In this document: one piece after another, positions 1-8,330 of the stretch
How the letters are laid out: every line of letters starts with the position of its first letter
How positions within the stretch are numbered: the stretch's first letter is position 1
NCBI RefSeq assembly: GCF_014490485.1
Contig: NZ_JACTVA010000016.1
Span: 1-64,000 of the forward strand
From: Teichococcus aerophilus
GTDB taxonomy: Bacteria > Pseudomonadota > Alphaproteobacteria > Acetobacterales > Acetobacteraceae
Reading direction: 5' to 3'
DNA length: 64,000 bases
Translations under genes and position numbers: made by a program
The notes under the pieces: model-generated
Told to the model about the DNA's origin: nothing
Databases searched by the model: none
What the model saw: only the letters and a program-made list of their open reading frames with translations

Positions 1-2633
1 TCCGCCGGCACGTCCAGCGCGGCGGCCCAGCCCAGGGCGGGGCTGGCGTCCAGCGCCAGCCCGGGGCCGCCGTCGTGCTGCCCGGCCAGGAACGTCTCCA
101 TCCGGGTCAGCCAGCGGGACGGCACGGTGGGGGAGCCGGCGCGCTTGCGGGCGCGCGCCAGCACCGCCTGCGGGGCGGAAGCGGCGGCCAGCAGGAAATC
201 GGCGGCGACGCGGCCGATGCGGGCCTCCGGCGCCGGCAGGCCGAAATCGGCGCGCATCGGCCGGCTCATCCACGGCCCCGGGTCGGTGGCCTGGGGCCAG
301 ACGCCTTCCTCCAGCGCCCCCAGCACCGCCAGGTCGAAATGCTGCAGCCGGGCTTCCAGCAGGCCGAGGATGGCGACGCGCGGATGCCGCCCGCCCTCCC
401 GCCCCCGGCTGATGCGGATGCTGGGGGCCAGCGGCCCTTCCAGCGCCACGTCGAACAGCGCGGGCCAGGAGGCCGGGCTCATCGGCGCCAACTCGCGGAA
501 GGCCGGCGGCAGGCTGGCGAGGTGCACGGCCAGCGGCTCACCCTCCTCGCCCGCATAGAGGCGCAGGCCGCCCGGGCGGGTGTCGGTGGAAGCCAGCGCC
601 TCGGCGGCGATCAGGTGCGCGTCCAGCAGGTCGGCCGGCGGGCGGGCGGGGCTGTCCGGCAGCTCGCTGAAATCGGCGAGCGCGGCTTCCAGCGCGTCCA
701 GCAGGCCGAGGGCGCTGGCCAGCAGCGCGGCATCCCGCTCCCGCCCCAGCGCCTCCAGCACGCGGGCACGCAGGCCGGGCAGGCCAGGGGCGGGGCGGGG
801 GCCGCGCAGGGCCCGGCGTTCGATCAGCCGCACCGCCTCCATCCACGCCGCGCGCTGCATGCCGCCCGCAGCCAGCGGGTGCTTGATCAGTGCCAGCAGG
901 GGCACGGGTGCGAACCCTTCCGCCACGGCGCGGGCCAGCAGGCGCAGGAAGGCGCCGGCCGGGGTCTCGCCCAGCGGCTGGCCGGCGGAATCGTCGGCCA
1001 GCACACCATGCCGCGTCAGCTCGGCGGCCACGCGCCGGCCGAGGTCGCGGTCCGGGGTGATCAGCGCGGCACGGGCGCCGGGCGTCTCCAGCGCCTGGCG
1101 CAGCAGCAGGGCGATGGCCACCGCCTCCGCCTGCACATCGGCGGCTTCCAGCAGCGACAGGCCGGCCAGCGCCGGCTTCCAGTAATCCGGCTGCCGGTCC
1201 AGCCAGGCGCCGATGCCGGCGGCCGGGCGCATGACGCGGCCCAACAGTTCCGCCCGCCGTGCCAGGCCAGGGTCCCCCACCGGCACGCCCGCCGGTTCCA
1301 GATGCGCGCCGCCCAGCCCGTGCCAGGGCCGGATATCCGCCGGCACCGCGCCCATGTCCTGCAACAGCCTGCTCTGGCCGAACAGCGGGTGGGTCGGGCT
1401 CTGGCAGATCGCCTCCCACAGTTCCGGCGTCATCTTCTCCATGCCGTCATGCAGCACCACGGCACCGCGCGGCAGGCCCGCGATCACCTTCAGCAGCGCC
1501 GCGGCGGCGGGAATGGTGCCGCCGGCGCCGATGCCGGCGGCGAAGACCGGGTCGGCCGGCGGGTTTTCCCGCCATGCCTCCGCCTGCGCTTCCAGCGCTG
1601 CGACGCGGCGGGGGCCGATATCCATCAGCCCCTGCTCCTCCAGCCACTGGTTCCAGGCATCCAGCACGCCGCGCAGGAAGGTGATGGTCACCTGCCAGTG
1701 GGTGGCGAATTCCTCCGGCACCAGGCCGGGCAGCGCCAGGGGGTCGCAGCCCTCCAGCGCCATCTCGTCCAGCAATTCGGCCAAGGCCGTCGCCAGCCGC
1801 CAGGCCTGCTCCGGGCCGCTCGGGCCGCCGTAACGGGGGGGCAGGCGCAGCACCAGCGCGGTCAGCACCGCCTGCCGGCGCGGCGCGTCCACCGCCGGCG
1901 GCAGGTCCAGCAATCCCGGCAAGGCCAGTTCGTCCGCATCCTCGACCGACAGGCCGGTCAGCGCCCGCATCGCCGGCAGCAGCAGGGTGCGGCCCCCGGC
2001 GGCGCGCAGGAAGGCCTCCCGCAACGCCATCGCCGCACGCCGTGTGGGCAACAGGATCGTCACGCGCGCCAGCGTCGCCGGGTCATCCCCCAGCCCGCCC
2101 ATCTCCTCGATCACGCCCTGGGCCAGGGTGTCCAGGAAGGGCAGGTGCGCCGGGATGTTGTAGAGGCCGAGCACATGGCGCGGGCGGGGCGGGGCGCTGG
2201 GGTCCGTGCTCGCGGGGGCTTCGGCAGAGGCGGACGTGGAGGCGGGGGGAGAAGGCTGGGGAAGGAATTCCCCAGACCCCATCTTCTTTTCCTCGAGTTT
2301 TTCCGCATGCGCGGAGGACGGCGGCAGGTCTTCCTGGGCGGGGTTGCGCCGGAGATCTTTGGCCTGCGGCGGCTGCGCGTGCAGCCCACGTTGCCGCTTT
2401 GATGTTTTCGCGGCGCCGCCTTCAAGCGGCGCAGCCAGATCCTTCGATGTTCCGTCGGCCTGTCCCACCTCGGCCGCCCCCGATTCCAGCGCAGCTTTTT
2501 CTGGCAAAATGGAGGAAGGGGCCTGGGGAATTCCTTCCCCAGCCTTGCCGCTCGCCCTGCCAGCAGATGGCGGCGGCGACCCGAAATCCAGCTGCGGCTG
2601 CACGGCAGGGTCGGGCCGGGGGCCGCGTGGCAT
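1..2633 (-). CDS. addB: Double-strand break repair protein AddB (partial, runs off the window edge)
   Basis: AddB is the helicase-like, nuclease-bearing partner of AddA in the RecBCD-type recombination complex that resects DNA ends. The minus-strand frame is open from the ATG at 2633 to base 1 (about 877 codons). The C-terminal nuclease domain and addA would lie beyond the window. The family-like part begins near residue 152 (RHVLGLYNIPAHLPFLDT), followed by LLPTRRAAMALREAFL. The ATG overlaps the murU stop as ATGA, so the gene is the last visible member of tsaE-amgK-murU-addB. The N-terminus carries a low-complexity extension of about 150 residues. Residues ~30-128 of it are encoded by a dispersed inverted-repeat element (2252-2546) that stays in frame. 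A start nearer residue 150 is possible, but the ATGA coupling favours 2633. Identification rests on recognised family sequence and operon context. Confidence 0.88.
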   Translation of the reverse strand, partial: MPRGPRPDPAVQPQLDFGSPPPSAGRASGKAGEGIPQAPSSILPEKAALESGAAEVGQADGTSKDLAAPLEGGAAKTSKRQRGLHAQPPQAKDLRRNPAQEDLPPSSAHAEKLEEKKMGSGEFLPQPSPPASTSASAEAPASTDPSAPPRPRHVLGLYNIPAHLPFLDTLAQGVIEEMGGLGDDPATLARVTILLPTRRAAMALREAFLRAAGGRTLLLPAMRALTGLSVEDADELALPGLLDLPPAVDAPRRQAVLTALVLRLPPRYGGPSGPEQAWRLATALAELLDEMALEGCDPLALPGLVPEEFATHWQVTITFLRGVLDAWNQWLEEQGLMDIGPRRVAALEAQAEAWRENPPADPVFAAGIGAGGTIPAAAALLKVIAGLPRGAVVLHDGMEKMTPELWEAICQSPTHPLFGQSRLLQDMGAVPADIRPWHGLGGAHLEPAGVPVGDPGLARRAELLGRVMRPAAGIGAWLDRQPDYWKPALAGLSLLEAADVQAEAVAIALLLRQALETPGARAALITPDRDLGRRVAAELTRHGVLADDSAGQPLGETPAGAFLRLLARAVAEGFAPVPLLALIKHPLAAGGMQRAAWMEAVRLIERRALRGPRPAPGLPGLRARVLEALGRERDAALLASALGLLDALEAALADFSELPDSPARPPADLLDAHLIAAEALASTDTRPGGLRLYAGEEGEPLAVHLASLPPAFRELAPMSPASWPALFDVALEGPLAPSIRISRGREGGRHPRVAILGLLEARLQHFDLAVLGALEEGVWPQATDPGPWMSRPMRADFGLPAPEARIGRVAADFLLAAASAPQAVLARARKRAGSPTVPSRWLTRMETFLAGQHDGGPGLALDASPALGWAAALDVPA
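2252..2546. mobile_element. Family A inverted-repeat element inserted in frame in addB
   Basis: A 295-bp copy of the dispersed family A module. The left end begins AAGGCTGGGGAAGGAATTCC at 2252 and the right end is its inverted complement finishing at 2546. Each end has a GGGGAA/TTCCCC hairpin and a following pyrimidine tract. Unlike the intergenic copies, it contains no stop in the addB frame and encodes about 98 residues (GKAGEGIPQAPSS near the start, KKMGSGEFLPQPS near the end). On the addB coding strand the tract after the first hairpin is broken (TTCCTCCATTTT) instead of the usual near-uniform T run. This would weaken termination. That functional reading is inference. Confidence 0.85.
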
Positions 2634-3388
2634 CAGAACAGAACCCGGGTCAGCCCGGTGGCCAGCGCCACTTCCGCCCGCCGCAGGTCGATGGGGCGGG
2701 AGAGGTGGAACCACGCGCCGTCATGCACCAGGCCGAACAGCCGCCCGGCCTCCATGGCGCGGGCCCAGGGCTGGCGCATGCTGAACGGGCCTTCCGTGCT
2801 GCCGTCCAGCAGGCGCGGATGCACGACCTGCAGCCCGCCGAAGACATAGGGGGCCACTTCCTTCTCCTTCGGCCAGCGCACGTGGCCCAGCGGGTCCAGC
2901 AGGAAGTCGCCGTTCCCGACCTCGGCATCCACCTGGGCGGAGCGCACCATCAGCAGCAGCGCGTCCATCTGCTCCGGGTCGAAGCGCCCGGCCAGGCGCT
3001 GGATGGTGGGCACGGGGCCGTCCAGCCAGAAGGCATCGCCGTTGACGACCAGGAAGGGCTGGGTGCCGAGCAGCGGCAACGCGTTCTTCACGCCGCCGCC
3101 GGTCTCCAGCGCCGTCTCCTCCCGCAGCACGGTGGGGGGGTGGGTGCGGGTGGCGCACACCTCCTCGATCAGGTCGGGGAACCAGTGGGCGTTGACCACC
3201 ACGTTGCCGATGCCGGCATCCTCGATCCGGTCCAGCGCGTGTTCCAGCAGGGTGTGGCCGGCCAGCGGCAGCAACGGCTTCGGGCGTGCCTCGGTCAGCG
3301 GCCGCATGCGGGTGCCGAGGCCGGCGGCGAGCACCATCGCGGAAGCCAGGGGCGCCGGGTCCTGAAGGGTGGGGGAGGAAACGGTCAA
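2633..3388 (-). CDS. murU: Nucleotidyltransferase, MurU-like (N-acetylmuramate-1-phosphate uridylyltransferase)
   Basis: Expected to convert MurNAc-1-phosphate and UTP to UDP-MurNAc in the peptidoglycan recycling bypass that avoids MurA. The sequence opens with the nucleotidyltransferase signature AMVLAAGLGTRMRPLTEARP, then KPLLPLAGHTLLEHALDRI and VVNGDAFWLDG, whose aspartate sits at the metal-binding position. It is about 251 residues, a usual length for MurU. The best start is a TTG at 3388 overlapping the amgK stop (TTGA); an internal ATG gives a start near AMVLAAG. It is coupled to the kinase AmgK upstream and to addB downstream. The AmgK-MurU pairing makes the substrate assignment fairly safe, although it was not tested against other sugar nucleotidyltransferases. 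Confidence 0.85.
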   Translation of the reverse strand: MTVSSPTLQDPAPLASAMVLAAGLGTRMRPLTEARPKPLLPLAGHTLLEHALDRIEDAGIGNVVVNAHWFPDLIEEVCATRTHPPTVLREETALETGGGVKNALPLLGTQPFLVVNGDAFWLDGPVPTIQRLAGRFDPEQMDALLLMVRSAQVDAEVGNGDFLLDPLGHVRWPKEKEVAPYVFGGLQVVHPRLLDGSTEGPFSMRQPWARAMEAGRLFGLVHDGAWFHLSRPIDLRRAEVALATGLTRVLF

Positions 3389-4404
3389 GCAGCGTGTTCC
3401 TTGAGAGCGGCGGGGTTCTGGCGCAGCGGGAGCGGCACGTAGCGGTCGAGGAAGCGGGTCAGCGGCGCGGTGGAGGGATGATGCAGCGCCTGCGCCAGCA
3501 GCCCCCAGCAGCGCGGGCCGTGGCGCAGATAGCCGAACTTGCCATCCCGTTGCGCCAGCCGCACCCACAGCGAGGCGACGCGCAGATGCCGCTGCGCCGC
3601 CATCGCCGCCGTGGCGGCGGTGAAGGACGCGACATCCACATCGGGGCGGGCGGCGAAATAGGCTTCGGTGGCCGCCTGCCGCACCGCCGGCGCCACGTCG
3701 CGCCGGGCATCCTGCAGCAGGCTGACCAGGTCGTAGGCCGGATGGCCGCGCGCGGCATCCTGGAAGTCGATGATGCCGACGCGGCGCGCGCCCGGCCGCT
3801 GCGGCAGGTGCAGCAGGTTGGCCGGGAAATAGTCCCGGTGCACGAAGCCGCCGGCGCCCAGGAAGGGGTCCAGCATGGCGCGCATCGCCGCCTCGAATTC
3901 GTCCCGCACCTCCGGGCTGGCGGGGGTGCCGAAGGTCGCGGGCCACCACCAGTCCAGGAAGGTCAGCCCGGCCATCCGCGTCATGGTCGGCGCCTCGTAA
4001 TCCGGCAGGCCGGCGGGGGGCGGGGCGGCATGCAGCGCCGCCAGTGCCTCCGCCGCGCCGACATAGAGCGGCAGCGGGTCGGCGCCGGCATCCAGCAGCG
4101 CGGCATGAGTGTCGTGGCCCAGATCCTCCACCAGCAGCAGGCCGTTGGCACGGTCCTCCGCCAGGATGGCGGGGGCGGACAGGCCCAGCCCGCCCAGATG
4201 CGCGGCGACGCGCAGGAACGGCACCAGATCCTCCTCCGGCATCAGCCCGACCTTGGCGGCATCAGTGCAGTCCATCAGCAGGGCAGGCCGAGGCACCGCG
4301 CCGGAGAGGCGGGTGTAGCGGCGGTGCCCGGCATCCTGCGGCAGGGCGGCGCGACTGGCCTGGGCGTAGCCCTGGGTGTCCAGGAAGGTGTCGATGGCGT
4401 TCAT
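3385..4404 (-). CDS. amgK: AmgK-like anomeric MurNAc/GlcNAc kinase (aminoglycoside phosphotransferase fold)
   Basis: A 339-residue kinase of the APH family, predicted to phosphorylate the anomeric hydroxyl of MurNAc so that MurU can make UDP-MurNAc. The catalytic loop reads FVHRDYFPANLLHL (residues ~188-201), with the catalytic aspartate and metal-binding asparagine, followed by GIIDFQDA, the DFG-equivalent. The family's usual HRDFH is HRDYF here. The N-terminal LLVEDLGHDTHAALLD segment is typical of the nucleotide-binding lobe. The gene lies 64 bp after tsaE and overlaps murU, the order seen in many alphaproteobacteria (tsaE-amgK-murU-addB). Some databases label these proteins simply as phosphotransferases; the neighbour makes AmgK the best reading. 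Confidence 0.86.
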   Translation of the reverse strand: MNAIDTFLDTQGYAQASRAALPQDAGHRRYTRLSGAVPRPALLMDCTDAAKVGLMPEEDLVPFLRVAAHLGGLGLSAPAILAEDRANGLLLVEDLGHDTHAALLDAGADPLPLYVGAAEALAALHAAPPPAGLPDYEAPTMTRMAGLTFLDWWWPATFGTPASPEVRDEFEAAMRAMLDPFLGAGGFVHRDYFPANLLHLPQRPGARRVGIIDFQDAARGHPAYDLVSLLQDARRDVAPAVRQAATEAYFAARPDVDVASFTAATAAMAAQRHLRVASLWVRLAQRDGKFGYLRHGPRCWGLLAQALHHPSTAPLTRFLDRYVPLPLRQNPAALKEHAA

Positions 4405-4468
4405 GCTGCGGCAGGTTCCTGGCGGCGGCGGGCGGTTTTGCCAAGGGAAGGTTGCATGTACCGGCGCG

Positions 4469-4939
4469 TCATGCCGCCAGCGCCTCCAACCGGCCGGCCC
4501 ATCCGGTCAGGGTGGCGGTGCGCTGGTCGCCCTCCCCGGGCTCCAGCGCCAGGCACAACGCGTCCGTGGGGGCCAGGTGCTCCAGCCGCTGCGGCCACTC
4601 GACGATGACGATGCCGTCCCGCGCCTCGTCCCACCCCAGCTCGATCAGCTCATCCGGGCCGGAGAGGCGATACAGGTCGAAATGATGCGCCACGCCCGCC
4701 GGCAGCTCGTAGGCCTGGACCAGGGTGAAGCTGGGGGAAGGCACCTCCAGCCCCGAATCGCCGGCGGCGGCCCGCAGGAAGGCGCGGGCGAAGGCGGACT
4801 TGCCGGCCCCAAGCGGCCCCTCCAGCAGCAGTGCATCGCCCGGCCGGGCCAGGGCGGCGGCGCGGGCGGCCAAGGCCTCGGTCGCCGCCAGATTGGGCAG
4901 GGAAAGGGTCAGGACAGGGGGCGCGAGATCATGGGGCAT
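4469..4939 (-). CDS. tsaE: tRNA threonylcarbamoyladenosine biosynthesis ATPase TsaE
   Basis: TsaE is the ATPase that works with TsaB/TsaD to form t6A at position 37 of ANN-decoding tRNAs in the cytoplasm. The 156-residue protein has a P-loop at residues ~38-46 (GPLGAGKSAF), then VPSPSFTLVQAYE and HHFDLYRL, the family signatures, and IVIVEWPQRL. The ATG at 4939 (MPHDLAPPV) gives the normal length. The frame stays open upstream to 5128, but that stretch runs through a repeat end and is not family-like. First gene of the tsaE-amgK-murU-addB group; a promoter is expected in 4940-5100. Confidence 0.93.
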   Translation of the reverse strand: MPHDLAPPVLTLSLPNLAATEALAARAAALARPGDALLLEGPLGAGKSAFARAFLRAAAGDSGLEVPSPSFTLVQAYELPAGVAHHFDLYRLSGPDELIELGWDEARDGIVIVEWPQRLEHLAPTDALCLALEPGEGDQRTATLTGWAGRLEALAA

Positions 4940-5012
4940 CGGCCCCCCAATCTGCCCCGCCGCGCGCCCCGGCCACAAGGGCGGCGGCTTGTTTGCCTGA
5001 CCAGGGCTTTGT

Positions 5013-5072
5013 GAGAGGGGCGGTGCCCCTCTCACGCTCTCCCCGCCAAAGGACTGAGGCCTTTGGAAACCC
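5013..5072 (+). repeat. Solo end of dispersed family B repeat
   Basis: Two consecutive hairpins: GAGAGGGG/CCCCTCTC with a short loop, then CCAAAGGACTGAGGCCTTTGG followed by AAACCC and GGGTTTT. It matches the B-type end at 21059 and, inverted, the ends at 29606 and 58244. I see no convincing partner end on the other side, so this looks like a solo end or remnant. It sits about 75 bp upstream of tsaE. Confidence 0.75.
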
Positions 5073-5321
5073 GGGTTTTGGCACGCGTCAGGGATGCCGG
5101 CTGCCTGTCGAGACAGATATTTATACAATTTCAGTGCGTTGATCCCTCAGCCTAGGACCACGGGCTTCGGCGCCTGTTCAGTTCATCTCAGGGACCAGGA
5201 TCCTGTTCCGCCGACCACCGGCTTGCCGCCAGGCTGCAACCGGCGCTGTGCTATCCGACCGCCACCCATTCGCCAGGCGCGGCACCGCTCACCGAAACAG
5301 CGCACCCCTCCAACACCCGCA

Positions 5322-5372
5322 AACTGGCAGAAAAAAGGAAGGGGGTCCGGGGGAATTCATTCCCCCGGCCTT
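5322..5372 (+). repeat. Solo end of dispersed family A repeat
   Basis: An A-rich tract (AGAAAAAAGGAAGG), then GGGTCCGGGGGAATTCATTC and CCCCGGCCTT, the inverted-complement form of a family A end. No matching opposite end is found within the tsaE/binding-protein gap. The gap from 4940 to 5516 therefore holds a solo B end, this solo A end and a hairpin near the downstream gene; the rest shows nothing I can name. Confidence 0.7.
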
Positions 5373-5477
5373 CACATACGCCCCGGTTCGCGTGGTGCAT
5401 CGCGAAAGCGCGAGCATCCCGCAAGGCGCACCTTGCGCGGCCACCTGCCCCCCGTCTTAATCCGCGCCCCAGCGTTG

Positions 5478-5499
5478 CGAACCAGCAACGCCTGGTTCG
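5478..5499 (+). promoter_or_regulatory. Hairpin in the leader of the binding-protein gene
   Basis: CGAACCAG (5478-5485) and CTGGTTCG (5492-5499) form a perfect 8-bp stem with a 6-nt loop, 17 bases upstream of the ATG at 5517 and directly before the GGGAGGG ribosome-binding sequence. It could be an operator or an RNA structure controlling translation. The function is unknown. Confidence 0.4.
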
Positions 5500-5516
5500 G
5501 GAGGGAACAACCCATT

Positions 5517-6545
5517 ATGCGCCTGCTGGCATCCACCTGCCTCGGCGGCTTTGCTGCTGCCTTCGCCCTGCTCGCCACCCCGGCCGCTGCCCAGCCAGCG
5601 ACCGACGCGCTGGGTGCCATCCGCGCGCGGGGCGCCCTGGTCTGCGGCGTCACGCCCTCCACCGTCGGCTTCGCGACGCCCGGCAGCGATGGCCGCTTCC
5701 GCGGCATCGACGCCGATTACTGCCGCGCCATCGCCACGGCGATCTTCGGCGACCCTGACAAGGCGCGCATCGTCCCCACCACCACTCAGCAGCGCTTCAC
5801 GCAGTTGCAGTCGGGCGAGATCGACGTGCTCTCCCGCGTCACGACCCAGACGCTGTCGCGCGAGGCCTCGCTGGGCCTGGCCTTCGTCGGCACCAACGTG
5901 TTCGACGGCCAGGGCTTCCTGGTAAAGAAGTCCCTCGGCATCTCTTCGGCGCGGGAGCTGAACGGCGCCACCATCTGCATGCAGCCGGGCTCCACCACCG
6001 AGCTGAACGCGGCGGATTGGTTCCGCGCCCAGGGGCTGACCATGACCCCGCTGCTGATCGAGGATGTGGAGGAAGTCCGCAAAGCCTTCTTCTCCGGCCG
6101 CTGCGACGCCTACAGCACCGATTCCACCACCCTGGCTGCGCTGCGCTACAACCAGGGCGCCAATGCCGACCAGTTCGTCGTGCTGCCGGAGATCATCTCG
6201 AAGGAGCCGCTGAGCGTGGCCATCCGCAAGGGTGACTGGCGCTTCTTCGACATCGCCCGCTGGACCCACTTCGCCCTGCTGACGGCGGAAGAGCTGGGCC
6301 TGACGGCGGCAAATATCGACAGCCACGCCAACAGCACCAACCCGGACATCCAGCGCTTCATGGGCCGCACCGGCGACCTGGGGAAGATGATGGGGCTGGA
6401 GCCGGACTGGGCCGTGCGCATCATCAAGGCACTGGGCAACTACGGCGAGATCTGGGACCGCAATCTGGGTCCGATCGGCATCCCCCGCGGCGTGAACAAC
6501 CTGTGGACCAAGGGCGGCATCCAGTACGCGCCGCCGATGCGCTGA
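5517..6545 (+). CDS. Periplasmic amino-acid-type ABC transporter substrate-binding protein (AapJ/YhdW-like)
   Basis: A 342-residue family 3 solute-binding protein with an N-terminal signal peptide (MRLLASTCLGGFAAAFALL, cleavage near AAAQPA). The family motif LVCGVTPSTVGFATPGSDGR lies near residues 40-60, followed by FRGIDADYCRAIATAIFG. GRCDAYSTDSTTLAALR and the C-terminal GNYGEIWDRNLG are typical of the general L-amino-acid binding proteins AapJ/BztA. The ATG at 5517 follows a GGGAGGG ribosome-binding site at good spacing; the longer open frame upstream crosses a repeat and is rejected. No permease or ATPase gene is adjacent, so partner subunits must be encoded elsewhere. The ligand is not determined by the sequence. 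Confidence 0.88.
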   Translation: MRLLASTCLGGFAAAFALLATPAAAQPATDALGAIRARGALVCGVTPSTVGFATPGSDGRFRGIDADYCRAIATAIFGDPDKARIVPTTTQQRFTQLQSGEIDVLSRVTTQTLSREASLGLAFVGTNVFDGQGFLVKKSLGISSARELNGATICMQPGSTTELNAADWFRAQGLTMTPLLIEDVEEVRKAFFSGRCDAYSTDSTTLAALRYNQGANADQFVVLPEIISKEPLSVAIRKGDWRFFDIARWTHFALLTAEELGLTAANIDSHANSTNPDIQRFMGRTGDLGKMMGLEPDWAVRIIKALGNYGEIWDRNLGPIGIPRGVNNLWTKGGIQYAPPMR

Positions 6546-6572
6546 GCTGTACTGGGACTGAATGGGGGCAGG

Positions 6573-7178
6573 CCAGGGGGCACCGCCCCCTGGACCCCCG
6601 CCGGGGTGGAAAGTCCACCCCGGACCCCGCTGATCGTTTTGCCTTGGGTCTGGGTGTCTGGGCGATGCGGGGGTGAAGGCGGGCTCTCCGTGGATTTCCA
6701 AAGGGGATGCTTGCCCGGATCCGGGACGGTCGGCCTATGCATGGCGCTGTGCCGGGGCTCACCAGCGTCCCGTGAAGTTCGGGGATGTTTCTGGCCAAAT
6801 GCATGCATGCTTCCGTTCGGCCTTCGGAACTACAAGGCGAAGCCTGGATCAACACAAAAGCCGCGCGAGCTGAAGCTTCGGCCGTCAGTGACAGGCGCGA
6901 TCCCAGCCGGGCTTAAAGACGAAATCCGGCCAGGCCCACCGAAACTCATGCATTCGAGAAGGATCAAACCTGCAGGTTTGATCGGTGGCATTCCTTCTCG
7001 CCTGACTTGTCGCCTCTTCCTGGAACGTCGGCCAGCCGCCGTTCCAGGGAAACGCCTCCGCGGTCGCTGAGGCTCACGCCACCTCGACATCACCCATGGC
7101 TCTCTTGAACTCATGGCGGGGCCTGGGGTGGCCCTGCCACCCCAGCGGGGGCGTCCAGAGGGGCGGCGCCCCCTCTGG
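6573..7178. mobile_element. Dispersed family C element with inverted ends
   Basis: The left end (6573-6630) has two successive hairpins: CCAGGGGGC...GCCCCCTGG and GGGGTGGAAAGTCCACCCC, then GGACCCCGC. The right end (7116-7178) is the inverted counterpart. The roughly 480-bp interior has no convincing gene but includes a perfect palindrome (see 6955). It fills the gap between two same-direction genes. Interior segments near GCTGAAGC and GTCAGTGACAG recur, inverted, at 35530-35620, supporting common ancestry with the copy there. Origin is unknown; it resembles a miniature non-autonomous element. Confidence 0.72.
6955..7000. repeat. Compound palindrome inside a family C element
   Basis: GATCAAACCTG followed by CAGGTTTGATC is a perfect 22-bp palindrome (6962-6983), flanked by CGAGAAGG (6955-6962) and CCTTCTCG (6993-7000). 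The nested arms could form a cruciform or protein-binding site. No gene lies in this part of the gap. Confidence 0.6.
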
Positions 7179-7264
7179 CCCCGGGCCACCACATCATCCC
7201 CCCGGTTCCGGCGCGGCGCGATATGCCCTATGCACTCGCCCCTCGACACGCGGAGAGAGACCCG

Positions 7265-8314
7265 ATGGCCGACGCCACCCACCCCGCCGCCGTTGCGCAT
7301 GAGGCCGCCATCCAGGCCGATGTCGCCGTCATTGGCGCTGGCCCGACCGGGCTGTTCGCCGTGTTCGAATGCGGCATGCTGCGGATGAAATGCGTAGTGA
7401 TCGACACGCTGGAGGCCATCGGCGGCCAATGCGCCGCGCTGTACCCCGAGAAGCCGATCTTCGACATTCCCGCCCACCCCGCCATCGCCGGCGCGGAGCT
7501 GATCGCGCGGCTGGAGGAGCAGGCCCAGCCCTTCGCCCCCATCTACCTGATGGGCCGCCGCGTCGACGCACTGGCCGATGACGGCGAGGGCGGCTTCGTG
7601 CTGCGCACCAGCCAGGGCGAGCAGGTGCGCGCCAAGGCCGTCATCATCGCCGCCGGTGCCGGCGCCTTCGGCCCCAACCGCCCGCCCCTGAACGACCTGG
7701 AGGCCTACGAGGCCACCGGCGCCGTGCGCTACATGGTCTCCCGCCGCGAGGAACTGCGCGGCAAGCGCGTCGTCATCGCCGGCGGCGGCGATTCCGCAGT
7801 GGACTGGGCGCTGAGCCTGAAGGACATCGCCGCGCGCGTGACGGTCGTGCACCGGCGCCCCAAGTTCCGCGCCGCGCCCGAGACCGCCGCCCAGATGGAA
7901 GCCGCCGCCGAGAGGGGCGAGATCGACCTGGCGATCCCCTACCAGCTACACGGCCTGCAAGGCACCGACGGCAAGCTGGACCACGTGGTCCTGGCCACGC
8001 TGAAGGGCGAGGAGCGCAGCATCCCCGCCGACCACCTGCTGGCCTTCTTCGGCCTGTCGATGGAACTGGGCCCGATCGCGGAATGGGGGCTGGGCCTGGA
8101 ACGCAGCCACATCACGGTGGACCCCGCCACCCTTTCCACCAACCGCCCGGGCATCCACGCCATCGGCGATATCGCCACCTATCCCGGCAAGCTGAAGCTG
8201 ATCCTGCAAGGCTTCTCCGAAGCCGCCATGGCCGCCCACGCCATCCACCCCCGCATCTTCCCGGGCGAGGCGCTGCACTTCGAGTACAGCACGTCGAAGG
8301 GCGTGCCGGGCTGA
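7265..8314 (+). CDS. Ferredoxin/flavodoxin--NADP+ reductase, thioredoxin-reductase-like
   Basis: A 349-residue two-dinucleotide-domain flavoprotein. The FAD-binding GxGxxG motif is at residues ~20-25 (VAVIGAGPTGLFAVFE), followed by the GGQCAALYPEKPIFDIP block typical of the YumC/ONFR-type reductases. The NADP motif is VVIAGGGDSAVDWAL with VVHRRPKFRA. GIHAIGDIATYPGKLKLILQGFSEAA is the C-terminal FAD contact and carries no CxxC, so this is a ferredoxin reductase rather than a true thioredoxin reductase. The ATG at 7265 follows GGAGAGAGA; an in-frame ATG at 7223 is less likely. It could feed or drain the iron-sulfur proteins encoded nearby, but that link is inference. Confidence 0.9.
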   Translation: MADATHPAAVAHEAAIQADVAVIGAGPTGLFAVFECGMLRMKCVVIDTLEAIGGQCAALYPEKPIFDIPAHPAIAGAELIARLEEQAQPFAPIYLMGRRVDALADDGEGGFVLRTSQGEQVRAKAVIIAAGAGAFGPNRPPLNDLEAYEATGAVRYMVSRREELRGKRVVIAGGGDSAVDWALSLKDIAARVTVVHRRPKFRAAPETAAQMEAAAERGEIDLAIPYQLHGLQGTDGKLDHVVLATLKGEERSIPADHLLAFFGLSMELGPIAEWGLGLERSHITVDPATLSTNRPGIHAIGDIATYPGKLKLILQGFSEAAMAAHAIHPRIFPGEALHFEYSTSKGVPG

Positions 8315-8330
8315 TTGCTCAAGGGAAGTG

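Noticed and set aside
75-2402. Long open frame on the + strand, 775 codons, rich in Arg/Gln/Gly
   Set aside because: It is antisense to addB, with low-complexity composition typical of GC-rich shadow frames and no recognisable family.
5094-5516. In-frame N-terminal extension of the binding protein
   Set aside because: It translates a repeat end and is not family-like; a signal peptide and good ribosome-binding site start at 5517.
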